Source: Bacillus chungangensis (GTDB lineage Bacteria > Bacillota > Bacilli > Bacillales > Bacillaceae_C). Taken from it: 64,000 nt of DNA. The stretch spans positions 1-64,000 of the forward strand of contig NZ_JAUSTT010000002.1 in the NCBI RefSeq assembly GCF_030812995.1. The letters are read 5' to 3'. Position 1 is the first letter of the stretch. Every line of letters starts with the position of its first letter. Under the pieces are notes generated by a model that was not told the origin of the DNA, did no database searches, and saw only the letters and a program-made list of their open reading frames with translations. Positions 32,050 to 40,816 of the stretch are shown here, piece after piece. A program made the position numbers and the translations under genes.

Positions 32050-33717
32050 TTATATTTTCATGACTCCGCCTGTACTTGCAGAGGTAACTAGTTTTGCATA
32101 TCTTGCTAAATATCCTTTTGTTATTTTGGGTTCTGGCTGAACCCAATTCTCTTGACGCTGCTTTAATTCTTTGTCTGATAAGAGTACATTAATTGTCCGC
32201 TCTTGCAAATCAATTGCAATTTTATCTCCGTTTTCGATTAATGCGATAGGGCCGCCTTCAGCAGCTTCAGGTGAAATATGCCCAATTGAGATGCCGCGAG
32301 ACGCTCCTGAGAAACGTCCATCTGTTATTAAAGCAACCTCAGTTGATAGTCCGCGTCCAGCAATTGCAGCTGTTGGTGCTAACATTTCAGGCATACCCGG
32401 TCCACCTTTCGGACCTTCATAACGAATGACGACAACATGACCGCTTTTTACGTCGCCATTGTTAATGCCTTGTTGTGCAGCTTCTTGAGATTCGAAGACA
32501 ATGGCTTCCCCAGTAAATGTTTTAATTGAAGGATCCACTGCTCCAACTTTAATGACAGCACCATCTGGTGCAATATTGCCATGAAGAATCGATAACCCCC
32601 CTACAGGACTGTAAGGATTGTCTTTGCGGCGAATGACTGTATCATTTTTGATATCGTAATCCTTTACTGTTTCGTACATTGACTTCCCAGTTATCGTAAT
32701 ACGGTCTTTATGAATCGCACCCTCAATGGAACAAAGCTCTTTAATAATTGCACTAACACCGCCTGCATTGTGAACATCTTGCATCGTATATTCCGAAGCA
32801 GGGCTGATTTTTGCAAGATATGGAACACGCTTCGCAACTTCATTAATTTGTTTTAAATCATAATCTATTTCTGCTTCATGTGCAATAGCAAGTGTATGAA
32901 GAACTGTATTTGTTGATCCGCCCATCGCCATATCTAGGGCGAATGCATCGTCGATCGCTTCTTTCGTAATAATATCTCTTGGCTTTATATCCTTTTTAAT
33001 CATCTCTAGCAAATATTTTACTGCATCTTTTATGAGCTGATGGCGTTCTTTAGAGGTTGCAACAATCGTACCATTCCCAGGAAGTGCCATTCCTAGCATT
33101 TCCATTAACGAGTTCATTGAGTTTGCAGTGAACATTCCCGAGCATGAGCCGCATGTAGGACATGCATTTGTTTCAATATCCAATAATTCCTCCGCTGACA
33201 TTTTCCCTGACTGGTGGGCGCCGACTCCTTCAAAGACCGATGCCAGTGATAATGGCTTGCCAGTACTTGACGTTCCACCTTCCATTGGTCCGCCAGAAAC
33301 GAATACGGAAGGGACATTTGTCCTTGCAGCTGCCATAAGCATGCCAGGTGTAATTTTATCACAATTCGGGATATAGAAAACACCATCGAACCAATGAGCA
33401 TTAATCACTGTTTCCGCAGCATCAGCAATCAATTCACGACTTGGCAGCGAGTACCTCATACCGATATGTCCCATTGCAATACCATCATCAACACCAATTG
33501 TATTAAATTCGAACGGAACGCCGCCTGCTTCCCAAATTGCTTCTTTTACAACTTCAGCAAATTTTTTCAAATGAACATGGCCCGGGATAATATCAATATA
33601 AGAATTGCAAACCCCGATAAATGGCTTATCTAAATCTTTCATTTTAACACCAGTTGCATAAAGCAAACTTCTATGTGGTGCTCGATCTATTCCTTTTTTG
33701 ATCATGTCACTGCGCAT
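32050..33717 (-). CDS. ilvD: Dihydroxy-acid dehydratase
   Basis: This 555-residue iron-sulfur enzyme makes 2-oxo acids for valine and isoleucine. The cluster cysteines lie in NCDKITPGM and [15 protein letters not shown], and GRFSGASRG is near the C-terminus. The start follows GGAGAG. It is 26 bp after ilvE, so the two form an operon upstream of the T-box. Confidence 0.96.
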   Translation of the reverse strand: MRSDMIKKGIDRAPHRSLLYATGVKMKDLDKPFIGVCNSYIDIIPGHVHLKKFAEVVKEAIWEAGGVPFEFNTIGVDDGIAMGHIGMRYSLPSRELIADAAETVINAHWFDGVFYIPNCDKITPGMLMAAARTNVPSVFVSGGPMEGGTSSTGKPLSLASVFEGVGAHQSGKMSAEELLDIETNACPTCGSCSGMFTANSMNSLMEMLGMALPGNGTIVATSKERHQLIKDAVKYLLEMIKKDIKPRDIITKEAIDDAFALDMAMGGSTNTVLHTLAIAHEAEIDYDLKQINEVAKRVPYLAKISPASEYTMQDVHNAGGVSAIIKELCSIEGAIHKDRITITGKSMYETVKDYDIKNDTVIRRKDNPYSPVGGLSILHGNIAPDGAVIKVGAVDPSIKTFTGEAIVFESQEAAQQGINNGDVKSGHVVVIRYEGPKGGPGMPEMLAPTAAIAGRGLSTEVALITDGRFSGASRGISIGHISPEAAEGGPIALIENGDKIAIDLQERTINVLLSDKELKQRQENWVQPEPKITKGYLARYAKLVTSASTGGVMKI

Positions 33718-33743
33718 TGTTGTATCTCTCCTTCAAAATCCTG

Positions 33744-34646
33744 TTAAACAGCTTGAGCGCCATTATTTCCGTAAACTTTTACACCGTCTGCAGTGACAAG
33801 CTTTCTAAAATCTTCTAGCAACTGTTTTGTGTATGTTCCTGGCATACCATTTCCAATTGTTCTGCCGTCTACTTTCACTACTGCGATTACTTCCGCAGCA
33901 GTTCCTGTCAAGAAAACTTCATCTGCTGTATAAACATCATGTCGTGTAAATACATCTTCTCTAATGTCAAAACCTTTTTTCTTAGCAAGATCGATAATAG
34001 CGTTGCGTGTGATTCCTTCTAAAGCTCCCACATACCCAGGCGGTGTTTTAAGCACATTATTCTTTACAATAAAGATATTATCTGCCGATCCCTCTGCTAC
34101 ATATCCTTGATCATTGAGCATTAGCGCTTCATTGACACTTGCTAGATGCGCCTCTATTTTCACTAAAATATTATTCAAGTAATTTAAAGACTTTACTTTA
34201 GGAGACAAAACATCTGAGCGGTTCCTGCGGCTAGCGACTGAAACAATCTCAATCCCAGTTTCATAAAGCGCTTTTGGGAAAATAGACAGCTGTTCTGCGA
34301 TAACAATGACTTGAGGGTTTTTGCAAGTACTTGGATCTAACCCTAAATTGCCGACACCACGAGAAACAACTAAGCGAATATAAGCATCTTGATATTCATT
34401 CTTCTTCAGTGTATTTACGACAATTTTTGTCAATTCCTCTTTGCTGTAGGGAATCTCCAACATAATGGATTTTGCTGAATCATAAAGCCGATCAAGATGT
34501 TCACTCAAACGAAACACATTCCCGCTGTACATTCGAATCCCCTCGAACACCCCATCGCCATATAAAAACCCGTGATCATAAACAGAAACTACTGCTTCTG
34601 CTTTTTTAACGAATCTGTCGTGCATAAAGATCCATTGCTCGCTCAC
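33744..34646 (-). CDS. ilvE: Branched-chain amino acid aminotransferase
   Basis: This 300-residue class IV PLP aminotransferase performs the last step of Val/Ile/Leu synthesis. Motifs are VYDHGFLYGDGVFEGIR, the lysine-bearing SPKVKSLNYLNNIL, and EGSADNIFIVKN. The GTG at 34646 (MSEQWIF) is preferred because AAAGGAG lies 8 bp before it; the first in-frame GTG at 34655 overlaps that site. Confidence 0.93.
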   Translation of the reverse strand: MSEQWIFMHDRFVKKAEAVVSVYDHGFLYGDGVFEGIRMYSGNVFRLSEHLDRLYDSAKSIMLEIPYSKEELTKIVVNTLKKNEYQDAYIRLVVSRGVGNLGLDPSTCKNPQVIVIAEQLSIFPKALYETGIEIVSVASRRNRSDVLSPKVKSLNYLNNILVKIEAHLASVNEALMLNDQGYVAEGSADNIFIVKNNVLKTPPGYVGALEGITRNAIIDLAKKKGFDIREDVFTRHDVYTADEVFLTGTAAEVIAVVKVDGRTIGNGMPGTYTKQLLEDFRKLVTADGVKVYGNNGAQAV

Positions 34647-34757
34647 AATGTTCACTCCTTTCTTTATTCAATTTTCAGTTTCTTCTCTTTCACTTTTTCT
34701 AATAAAATTTTGTAAATTTGATGGTATGTTAGTTGAAAAAATAATTAATTGAAGACT

Positions 34758-34847
34758 ATCATACGACCCTTTTGGCTAGAGGTCAATATCTTTTTCATAA
34801 GTTTTAGATAATTTCGATTTGTTAGATTTATTTGCAACCGCTTACAT
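34758..34847 (-). promoter_or_regulatory. ilvE promoter with upstream cre site
   Basis: On the minus strand TTGACC (34781-34786) and TATGAT (34758-34763) are 17 bp apart. Upstream, TTGCAACCGCTTACAT (34832-34847, read on the plus strand) fits the CcpA cre consensus WTGNAANCGNWNNCAW at every position. Its centre is roughly 90 bp before the predicted start. CcpA activates the B. subtilis ilv-leu operon from a similar distance. A half-match to a CodY box (AATTTTCAG) lies at 34670-34678. Confidence 0.8.
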
Positions 34848-35004
34848 TGTTCTAAAGATCAACCTTTCACGCACCTTCATTATTTTTGAATTATTTATGA
34901 ACAAATGGTGAAAGCTGCTATTTTTTTGTTTATTTATGCATCATAAAGGATAAAAATGGTATTCCCTTTATTTCTTGGAGGATACATCGCCATGGAAAAG
35001 ACAA

Positions 35005-35026
35005 GGTGGGGGACTTCCCCCACTGA
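35005..35026 (-). terminator. GC-rich hairpin after the 85-residue membrane protein gene
   Basis: GTGGGGGACTTCCCCCAC is a perfect short hairpin about 75 bp beyond the stop codon of the minus-strand gene, followed by a T-rich stretch. Confidence 0.5.
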
Positions 35027-35097
35027 TTTTCGAAATGAGAAAAAATCTGTTGTAAAAAAGAGTGAAGCGTTTTTAAACGTGGAATAATTGCTGCAGT

Positions 35098-35355
35098 TTA
35101 CCCAAAAAATACAAAACCAAGTGATACAAAGATCACGACTAAATAAATAACAATATAAATGTTGTTAAGGTTGCGAACATTTCTCTTAATAGAACTTGTC
35201 TCATATTCAGTTGACCTTGCAAGTTCATCTTCAAGAAGATCCCCTTTAATCTCATAATGTTTAATCTTTTTGTTTACATCCTTTCCAACAATTAACGTTA
35301 ACAATAGGGCAAGCACACAAACGCCAATTGCCAATACCCCATACAACATGTACAT
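35098..35355 (-). CDS. Small two-TM membrane protein, unknown
   Basis: The 85 residues include TM segments near 3-22 and 65-84, separated by a charged linker (KDVNKKIKHYEIKGDLLEDELARSTEYE in part). I do not recognise the family. The frame is clean and ends in FVFFG. It lies alone between ilvE and a TnpB relic. Confidence 0.6.
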   Translation of the reverse strand: MYMLYGVLAIGVCVLALLLTLIVGKDVNKKIKHYEIKGDLLEDELARSTEYETSSIKRNVRNLNNIYIVIYLVVIFVSLGFVFFG

Positions 35356-35456
35356 ATTTTTCTCCCCTTAGTAAATTAATAAGTCCTATATACACTAATA
35401 TAACTCACTTAATGATGTATAGTGCCACTTTTAGTTAAACGTTTTGTGACACTTCA

Positions 35457-35515
35457 GTGAACTACTCCCACTTATGCTTCCCTTAAAAGTCGGAGCTTCC
35501 TAAAACAGAACATAC
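35457..35515 (-). mobile_element. Right end of a decayed TnpB element
   Basis: The minus strand reads GGAAGCTCCGACTTTTAAGG, then AAGTGGGAGTAGTTCAC ending at 35457. This matches the end at 181-230, and the downstream flank begins TGAAGTGTCAC. It lies about 120 bp beyond the tnpB relic, the expected order. Confidence 0.6.
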
Positions 35516-35635
35516 TTGACTGCGTATTCCTTTACAATCAGCGATTTCTTTTCTATTCCTTAGGCTACTCCCTTCATTCCTACGATTTTTGTATATTTAC
35601 ATGAAGGCTAGCTGTCTTAGACCTTCAGTCAAGAT

Positions 35636-35790
35636 GTTGATACTAGCGCTATATCTCTGTCATGGTTGGGTTCATAAACAAGATAAGTCCATTCTCGAAT
35701 GTGAAAAGATTAACTGCCGTCCTTCGTGTCACATTTAGAACAAATTTGGTTGATCAAGACCTTGTTTTGATGCTGCGTACATTTTTTCTA
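35636..35790 (-). pseudogene. tnpB: TnpB zinc-ribbon relic
   Basis: Minus-strand reading gives NQICSKCDTKDGS, then a stop and frame change, then REWTYLVYEPNHDRDIALVS. The usual form is REWTCPxC...NHDRDxNAS. The second knuckle cysteines have become tyrosines, so the zinc ribbon cannot be functional. Confidence 0.75.
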
Positions 35791-35928
35791 TCAGAAAAAT
35801 CAGATGATACACCTCGCTGACACAGGCAAACCGACAATAAGAAGAAAATCTTTATTTAAAACTAGGTTTATGCTACCATTTACCAGTGAGTCTTATTTCC
35901 TGGTCGCAAAGGAGGAAGGAGGAGTAAC

Positions 35929-36300
35929 GTGGACAAAAGTAAGATACAATTATTAGTTGTGGATGATTCAGCTTTTATGAGAAGTTATCTGAAAAGACTT
36001 CTAATCGATAGTGATTTTGAGGTCATGGCTGAAGCAAGCAGTGGTGAAGAGGCTATTGCTATTTATGAACGTTGCCAGCCTGATCTTGTTATACTTGACA
36101 TTACCCTTCCGAAAATGGATGGCATTGAAACGCTTCGAAAAATCATCCAATTAGATCCACAAGCTAAAGTAGTCATGTGCTCTTCATTAGGTCAAAAATA
36201 TTTGATTGAAAAAGCATTAAAAATTGGAGCAAAAGACTTTATTGTAAAGCCATATTTTGATCAATTCATATCAGTTTTGAACAATGTTATAACAAAGTAA
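35929..36300 (+). CDS. Stand-alone CheY-like response regulator
   Basis: This 123-residue single receiver domain has the acidic pocket in VVDDSAFMR, the phospho-acceptor Asp in DLVILDITLPKMDG, the conserved Ser-Ser region MCSSLGQ and the Lys in IVKPYF. No output domain is present. The start is GTG after a very strong GGAGGAAGGAGGAG. SLGQ and the spacing resemble CheY rather than Spo0F. No kinase, chemotaxis or flagellar gene is adjacent, so its partner is unknown. Confidence 0.85.
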   Translation: MDKSKIQLLVVDDSAFMRSYLKRLLIDSDFEVMAEASSGEEAIAIYERCQPDLVILDITLPKMDGIETLRKIIQLDPQAKVVMCSSLGQKYLIEKALKIGAKDFIVKPYFDQFISVLNNVITK

Positions 36301-36516
36301 TTTTTTAACTGCAATATACATAGTTGAGAAAAAAGGCTGGAAGTCTTAAACAGGATTCATCTTTTTCTCCTTCGATCATTGTTTCAAAAATTAATTGCAC
36401 TATTCGTATATATTGATTGTGTTTTCAAACCAAAATAACGATAAACAACGTCTTACTAAATGTAAAAAAAGAAAGGAGGATTGAAACATGGCCAATTTTT
36501 TATTGTGTCTTCAACT

Positions 36517-36542
36517 TTGGAGTCACTCTAAGGAGTGACTCC
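36517..36542. terminator. Perfect hairpin after the DUF1540 gene
   Basis: TGGAGTCACTC and GAGTGACTCCA pair around TAAG, 8 bp beyond the DUF1540 stop. A micro-ORF of 16 codons with a good AAAGGAGG runs into it from the plus strand (36489-36539). Confidence 0.6.
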
Positions 36543-36549
36543 AGTTTAT

Positions 36550-36705
36550 TTAGTCATTTGGTTTAAATGTTTTACAATCTGTCTCCTTTGAAGTCGATGC
36601 TTGCTTTCCTACATGGCTTATAACATAAATTTGTTCTGCCCCACATTGATTTCCATGTTCCCAATACGTACAATTATTGACCTCACAAAGTACGTCCTTT
36701 GCCAT
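36550..36705 (-). CDS. DUF1540-type small Cys protein
   Basis: This 51-residue protein begins MAKDVLCEVNNCTYWEHGNQ. Its cysteines are at about 7, 12, 21 and 44 and the end reads ETDCKTFKPND. This is the DUF1540 pattern CxVxxCxYW...NxCxA...TDCxTF, seen in many spore-formers and presumed to bind a metal. GGGAGGTGA precedes the ATG. Function unknown. Confidence 0.85.
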   Translation of the reverse strand: MAKDVLCEVNNCTYWEHGNQCGAEQIYVISHVGKQASTSKETDCKTFKPND

Positions 36706-37467
36706 CACTCTTCACCTCCCCTATACTTGAAGAGTGCCCCAAAAATATGTGGATTAACCTAGAAAGAAGTGTCCATTTCTGAAAAAAAAAACACCAATAA
36801 TTACAGCTACAAACATAAGTAATCTCTAAAATTTTTCTTTTTAGAAAGGTATTTTTTCACTTTTTCATTGAATATTTGATGCAACTTTCCTCTCAACTAT
36901 TCATTTAGAAGGTGGCATATTGTATAGAGGTGGAGAAATCCACATGAGATCAATTTTTTGTTCAATGATATGTCGATTATCTTGAAATGAAATTCCATTT
37001 TCTTATGTGTAAGCGAATCGATACAAAGCTTTTGAATCACAAGAGTTCGACCATCTTTTTAGTTGAAACAAAGAAAATACAATAGCTTTCCTAGAAATTC
37101 ACAAAATAACATCGTTCATAGAGTCATCGATTTTTATTGCCCTTCCCACGAAATATTTTACTTAGAGCAAAAAAAGTCGATGTTTGACCTCTTTATGTGA
37201 ATGAAGAATACGGTGTTAGAGGCTTAGGATTTATAAATCCCGATCTACTTGCAATACCATCCTTACAGGTCAAGAAATGAAGTAAGTGAATGCTATAATC
37301 CTTCATAAGACTCCTTTACTGAATCCGGATAAAAACGCAGCTTAACTTAGATATGTCTCTGTTTTGGTTGGATATACAATGATTTAGACATGTGAACATC
37401 CTAGAATCTAGATATGATTTTCCATCTAAAAATCAGGAAGTTGTAAGAAAAATCAAAATATTAGACA
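36706..37467. other. Gene-free 760-bp AT-rich stretch
   Basis: I see no supportable gene, repeat or RNA here. A 20-codon hydrophobic frame (MFVAVIIGVFFF...) ends just upstream of the DUF1540 gene, but lacks a ribosome binding site. Confidence 0.35.
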
Positions 37468-37614
37468 TCATTGTTTAGTCAACACTGCCTTATATTTTTC
37501 ATAGGCTGCAACAAGTAATGTTACTGAACCAATTAGGAAAAGAATAGATCCTCCCAACGAGAAAAGAGAACCAATGAGCGCAGTACGTTCCCCAACAGCG
37601 AATTCATTTTCCAT
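37468..37614 (-). CDS. 48-residue single-TM protein, unknown
   Basis: The product starts MENEFAVGERTALIGSLFSL. It has one TM segment (about residues 11-37, Gly/Ser-rich) and a charged tail ending in KYKAVLTKQ. A GTGAGGTG ribosome binding site is 6 bp upstream. I know no family for it. The composition suggests a small inner-membrane protein. Confidence 0.6.
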   Translation of the reverse strand: MENEFAVGERTALIGSLFSLGGSILFLIGSVTLLVAAYEKYKAVLTKQ

Positions 37615-37921
37615 GTTTTCACCTCACTTTTTCCCATATGTATCTTATTCTTATCTATTGGGATTTGTGCTATAGCCTAGCAAAGTGAATGTTTTAAAGA
37701 TAAAGACGAAAAAATAAAAACGCGTTTAGTTTTTAGAATGAGATTGAGATTCATTTTGTTCAGTAAATGGAAGTGGTTAATTGAAAGAGGAGGGCGATCC
37801 CTCCTCCTATTGAAAAATATGGGGCTATTTTCAATTTTTTAAGAAGATAAATAATAATAAATCTTAAATAGGATTGCAAACATAGTGTTATGATCAGCCT
37901 TAAAAAAAGCGATATATAAAA
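37615..37921. other. 307-bp stretch without a gene
   Basis: Nothing supportable seen. A small hairpin near 37788-37806 (GGAGGG...CCCTCCTCC) is the only structure. Confidence 0.3.
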
Positions 37922-38329
37922 TTAGGATGACTGACAATTCAAGTCCCAAACAATACCAAACTTATCCTGCACTTTTGCATAGGTTGCTCCCCAAAATGTC
38001 TTTTGCATTTCCATGAATACCTGACCGTTATTTTTTAATTTATTGTATATTTCCTTCATTTCCTCATCATTCTCTAACTCAATTGCTAAAGAGATTGCAT
38101 TTCCTTGTTTATAAGGTTGGTCTGGAAACGTATCAGACATATAAATAATGAAATCTCCAGATCTCAGACGTGCGTGCATCACTCGATTTTTCGCTTCTTT
38201 CGGTGTCGGATAATCTGCTTCTCCAAACTTTTGAAATGCTAATATTTCCCCATGAAAAGTATCTTTATAAAATTGCAACGCTTCTTCAGCCTGTCCATCA
38301 AATAATAAATACGGAACAATCTGTTTCAT
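37922..38329 (-). CDS. VOC-superfamily (PhnB/YjdN-like) protein
   Basis: This 135-residue protein has the PhnB pattern: PYLLFDGQAEEALQFYKDTF at the start, MHARLRSGDFIIYMSD in the middle, and KTFWGATYAKVQDKFGIVWD at the end. These proteins have the glyoxalase fold, but the chemistry of most members is unknown. It stands alone. Confidence 0.85.
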   Translation of the reverse strand: MKQIVPYLLFDGQAEEALQFYKDTFHGEILAFQKFGEADYPTPKEAKNRVMHARLRSGDFIIYMSDTFPDQPYKQGNAISLAIELENDEEMKEIYNKLKNNGQVFMEMQKTFWGATYAKVQDKFGIVWDLNCQSS

Positions 38330-38605
38330 TTAAACAGTCCCTTCACAGTTTTTATACTTTTTTTACTGTAATCATCAACATAAAAATTGTCAATTTGGTA
38401 TCAATAAAAAACAATATTTTCCACTATTAATACTTTTTTATTGTAAATTCACTTCATTAATATGTTTAAAAATAAGTGCGTTTTTTAAACGTGGAATTAA
38501 GATACAAATAGATCTTTAATTTTAAAAAAGAAAAAACAAAAAAATCATTGACAGATTGAACAATTACATGTATATTATAATATGTTCCAGTAATGCTTAC
38601 ATAAT

Positions 38606-38678
38606 GATTCTGTAGCTCAGCTGGGAGAGCGCCACCTTGACAGGGTGGAGGTCGCTGGTTCGAGCCCAGTCAGAATCA
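38606..38678 (+). tRNA. trnV: tRNA-Val (GAC)
   Basis: A complete cloverleaf folds: acceptor GATTCTG/CAGAATC, D arm GCTC/GAGC, anticodon stem CCACC/GGTGG with loop TTGACAG, and T arm GCTGG/CCAGT around TTCGAGC. The anticodon GAC is at 38639-38641. CCA is not encoded (ATACC follows). It stands alone rather than in an rRNA-linked cluster. Confidence 0.95.
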
Positions 38679-38696
38679 TACCATTTAAAACATTGA

Positions 38697-38736
38697 TATA
38701 TAGCGATTCCTATTGATTTAGGAGTCGCTATATATT
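38697..38736 (+). terminator. Terminator of the tRNA-Val gene
   Basis: ATATAGCGATTCCT pairs with AGGAGTCGCTATAT and is followed by ATTTTTTAT. Confidence 0.85.
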
Positions 38737-38846
38737 TTTTATAAACAATCATCCTGCCGACATTTTGACGGCAGAAAATAATTACTTAATGATTTTTAAT
38801 ATCTTTTGTTGATATTATCGTAAAATCTCTCCACTCTTAAAAATTT

Positions 38847-38966
38847 TTAATCCACTATTTCAACTGTAAGTATATCTTCAAACTTTATGTACTGAACTTT
38901 ATCATCCTGATCTTTCAACCTTATTTCTTGTTTAATCTGATCCAAATAATGAATACGGCCACTTAT
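38847..38966 (-). pseudogene. yolD-like gene truncated by repeat copy 4
   Basis: Minus-strand reading gives GRIHYLDQIKQEIRLKDQDD, then KVQYIKFEDILTVEIVD and a stop. This is the C-terminal half of YolD-like proteins (G.I..LD....IRL.D......I.F.DI..VE). Reading upstream enters the repeat at about 38966 and no N-terminal half appears beyond it. Confidence 0.65.
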
Positions 38967-39223
38967 AAAGCCAACTTCAAAAAAGTGGGGGGTCTTCTCT
39001 CATTCCCTACTCATAAACAGTAAAACAAAGGTTAAGATCGCAAGCGTCCTCGAAAAAGAAGCACACTTTTTTCTTCGTGCGGTGCTAATTCAAGAAGCTT
39101 TCCTTATCCTGTTTGCCTGAACCAATCCGATATTTGACTTTCCGTTATCCTTTGCCTAGCGCTTCTGATTCCTCTTACTCCCCAAGGTAGGGGTCTTGAA
39201 TAGCTAGTTAGATATGGGATAAA
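38965..39223 (+). repeat. Dispersed hairpin-ended repeat, copy 4 (one module, degenerate)
   Basis: The copy keeps the GTGGGG hairpin, one module (TCGAAAAAGAAGCAC ... GAAGCTTTCCTT) and the right end GTTAGATATGGGATAAA. It carries many substitutions: for example the right hairpin is TTTGCCT/AGGTAG. It looks older than the other copies. Confidence 0.85.
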
Positions 39224-39235
39224 TCTAATAGAGGT

Positions 39236-39282
39236 TTTTAAAAAAAGCCCTTCTCTCGTAAGAAGGACTTTTTTAAATTTAA
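39236..39282 (-). terminator. Terminator of the HExxH protein gene
   Basis: AAAAAAGCCCTTCT and AGAAGGACTTTTTT form a perfect-looking stem with A/T runs, about 30 bp after the stop. Confidence 0.8.
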
Positions 39283-39307
39283 CTCTACAACCTGGACATA
39301 ATCAATA

Positions 39308-39784
39308 TTAATACTCACAGTCTTTAGCGGTCGTATCTAACTTATCTTCCTTTATAGAATCCCAAAACTCTGAAAAAGAATCATTATAATAATCACTTAT
39401 TATCTCGTAAGCACCATTATCTGCTTCCTCTTCATCAAATTCAGTCTCATCTATCCATTGGTAATAATGTTGAATTTCATGTGCCAAACTCTTTAACGTC
39501 ATCAGAATAGCATCTTCTTTTCCATGCTTTTTTTCTAAATCATTAAAATCACCTGTGGCAATTCGCATATAGGGTTTGTTTGTCTTTTTATATGGTGCAA
39601 AAAAAGTAGCGCTTACTTCTTCTTTACTGTATCTATTTACGATATAATAATTCGATTTCACATAGACTTTAACTCTTATAGGAAACTCATAATTTCTTCG
39701 TAGCCATTTAGAAAAATGATTAAAAGCTTTTATTAATAAAGGATTAACATCCTTTTCAAAACGTATTCTAATTCCAGTTCTCAT
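39308..39784 (-). CDS. Putative zinc-protease-like protein with HExxH
   Basis: This 158-residue protein has LKSLAHEIQHYYQWID and, 10 or so residues on, EEEADNGAYEII, an arrangement like the HExxH...E of small metalloproteases. It has no signal peptide. A family name cannot be given. It sits in an accessory stretch of broken genes and may be plasmid- or phage-derived. Confidence 0.6.
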   Translation of the reverse strand: MRTGIRIRFEKDVNPLLIKAFNHFSKWLRRNYEFPIRVKVYVKSNYYIVNRYSKEEVSATFFAPYKKTNKPYMRIATGDFNDLEKKHGKEDAILMTLKSLAHEIQHYYQWIDETEFDEEEADNGAYEIISDYYNDSFSEFWDSIKEDKLDTTAKDCEY

Positions 39785-39873
39785 TTTTTCCCCTTTTTGT
39801 GTCCTTTTTTATCAATATGACCATTTCCTTGTAATTTATGATAACATAAGTATAAATACTCACTACTTTTTAT

Positions 39874-40394
39874 TCAATTATTTTTACAAATTAAACTAAA
39901 ATATTGCATAAAGTAACTTGTATAAAAAAATATATAATATTGCCTTTTTACCCTTATTTGGATAAAAAGGCAGAAGGGGAAAATGACTTTACCACTCTCA
40001 CCTAATGCAACCACAAAATTCTTACCTACAACTAAATCAATTATCTTTTCAGGTAAATTCACTTTTTCTTTAGAAGAAATGGACCTCTTTTTTGTATCTC
40101 CTAGTCCTAGCTGCCCATAACTATTCTCTCCCCAAGAATATACTTCACCTTCAACTAATTTATAGATTGAATTATTGGCCACAAACAACCTGGCTTTTCC
40201 ATCCGTTTCACGGTCATTAGGACATGTTGCTGGGTTTTGTGGGTTAGGAGTTGGGTTCTCTGGGTTCTCTGGTTCAGGTGATAATAATTCTCCGTCATCA
40301 TTGATGTCAATTGCATCAAAATAAAATAACCCGTCTCCATTCTCAATAATAAAGAACTTAATGTAAGAAATAACAGATTGTCGGCAAAGATCAA
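39874..40394 (-). pseudogene. Fragment of an RCC1-repeat protein
   Basis: One frame reads DGLFYFDAIDINDDGELLSP, a linker PEPENPENPTPNPQNP, then LVEGEVYSWGENSYGQLGLG, a canonical RCC1 repeat, and a partial second repeat (DLVVGKNFVVALGESGKV). After that the frame runs into unrelated residues and stops. No start codon is found upstream. Complete RCC1 proteins have about seven repeats. It looks like a broken surface or secreted protein. Confidence 0.65.
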
Positions 40395-40440
40395 TCTTTA
40401 TTTTAAATAATCGAACTTTGTTTTAAATGACCAATCTTTT

Positions 40441-40608
40441 TTAGAAAACTACACTATCCCGCTAAAATGTGTACTTGAGCAAGATGATATTGCCAAGATC
40501 GTCTTGCGTAAACAAAATAGAGAAACTGAATATATAGTAGATTTCAGAACCCAGCAAGCAAACGGCCATGATTCTGGTGCATTGTGGGTGTCTGGGTGGA
40601 TTGAATAG
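40441..40608 (+). pseudogene. 3' fragment of an unknown gene
   Basis: An open frame of 55 codons ends at 40608 with DFRTQQANGHDSGALWVSGW then IE. It has protein-like composition but no start codon. A terminator (AATAGCCT/AGGCTATT plus T6, 40603-40625) follows, which fits a gene end. Confidence 0.45.
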
Positions 40609-40816
40609 CCTAAAGAAAGGCTATTTTTTAGGGTATTCGAATGATCGTGTGAAATGCCCTCGATAGCTAAATAATATTTACTATATCATTTACAGGTATG
40701 TAGTATTAAACCTGCAATTTTTATAAATGCAAAATGGAAAGTCAGCTTTACAAAAAAACGAAATGCCTCTATAATTATGGAAAGCAGACTTTCCATTACG
40801 AGGAAGGAAATATGAG

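Noticed and set aside
34670-34684. CodY box upstream of ilvE
   Set aside because: Only the left half matches; four mismatches in the right half make it too weak to call as a feature.
34655-35000. Possible second T-box before ilvE
   Set aside because: No T-box GGGTGG motif or terminator is present; only a promoter and a cre site.
34992-35066. 24-codon plus-strand ORF with a GGAGG upstream
   Set aside because: Its codons form a perfect GC hairpin and it faces the neighbouring gene's terminator; evidence is too thin.
36489-36539. 16-codon ORF with AAAGGAGG upstream
   Set aside because: It ends inside the terminator hairpin of the DUF1540 gene; it may be chance, so it is mentioned but not called as a gene.
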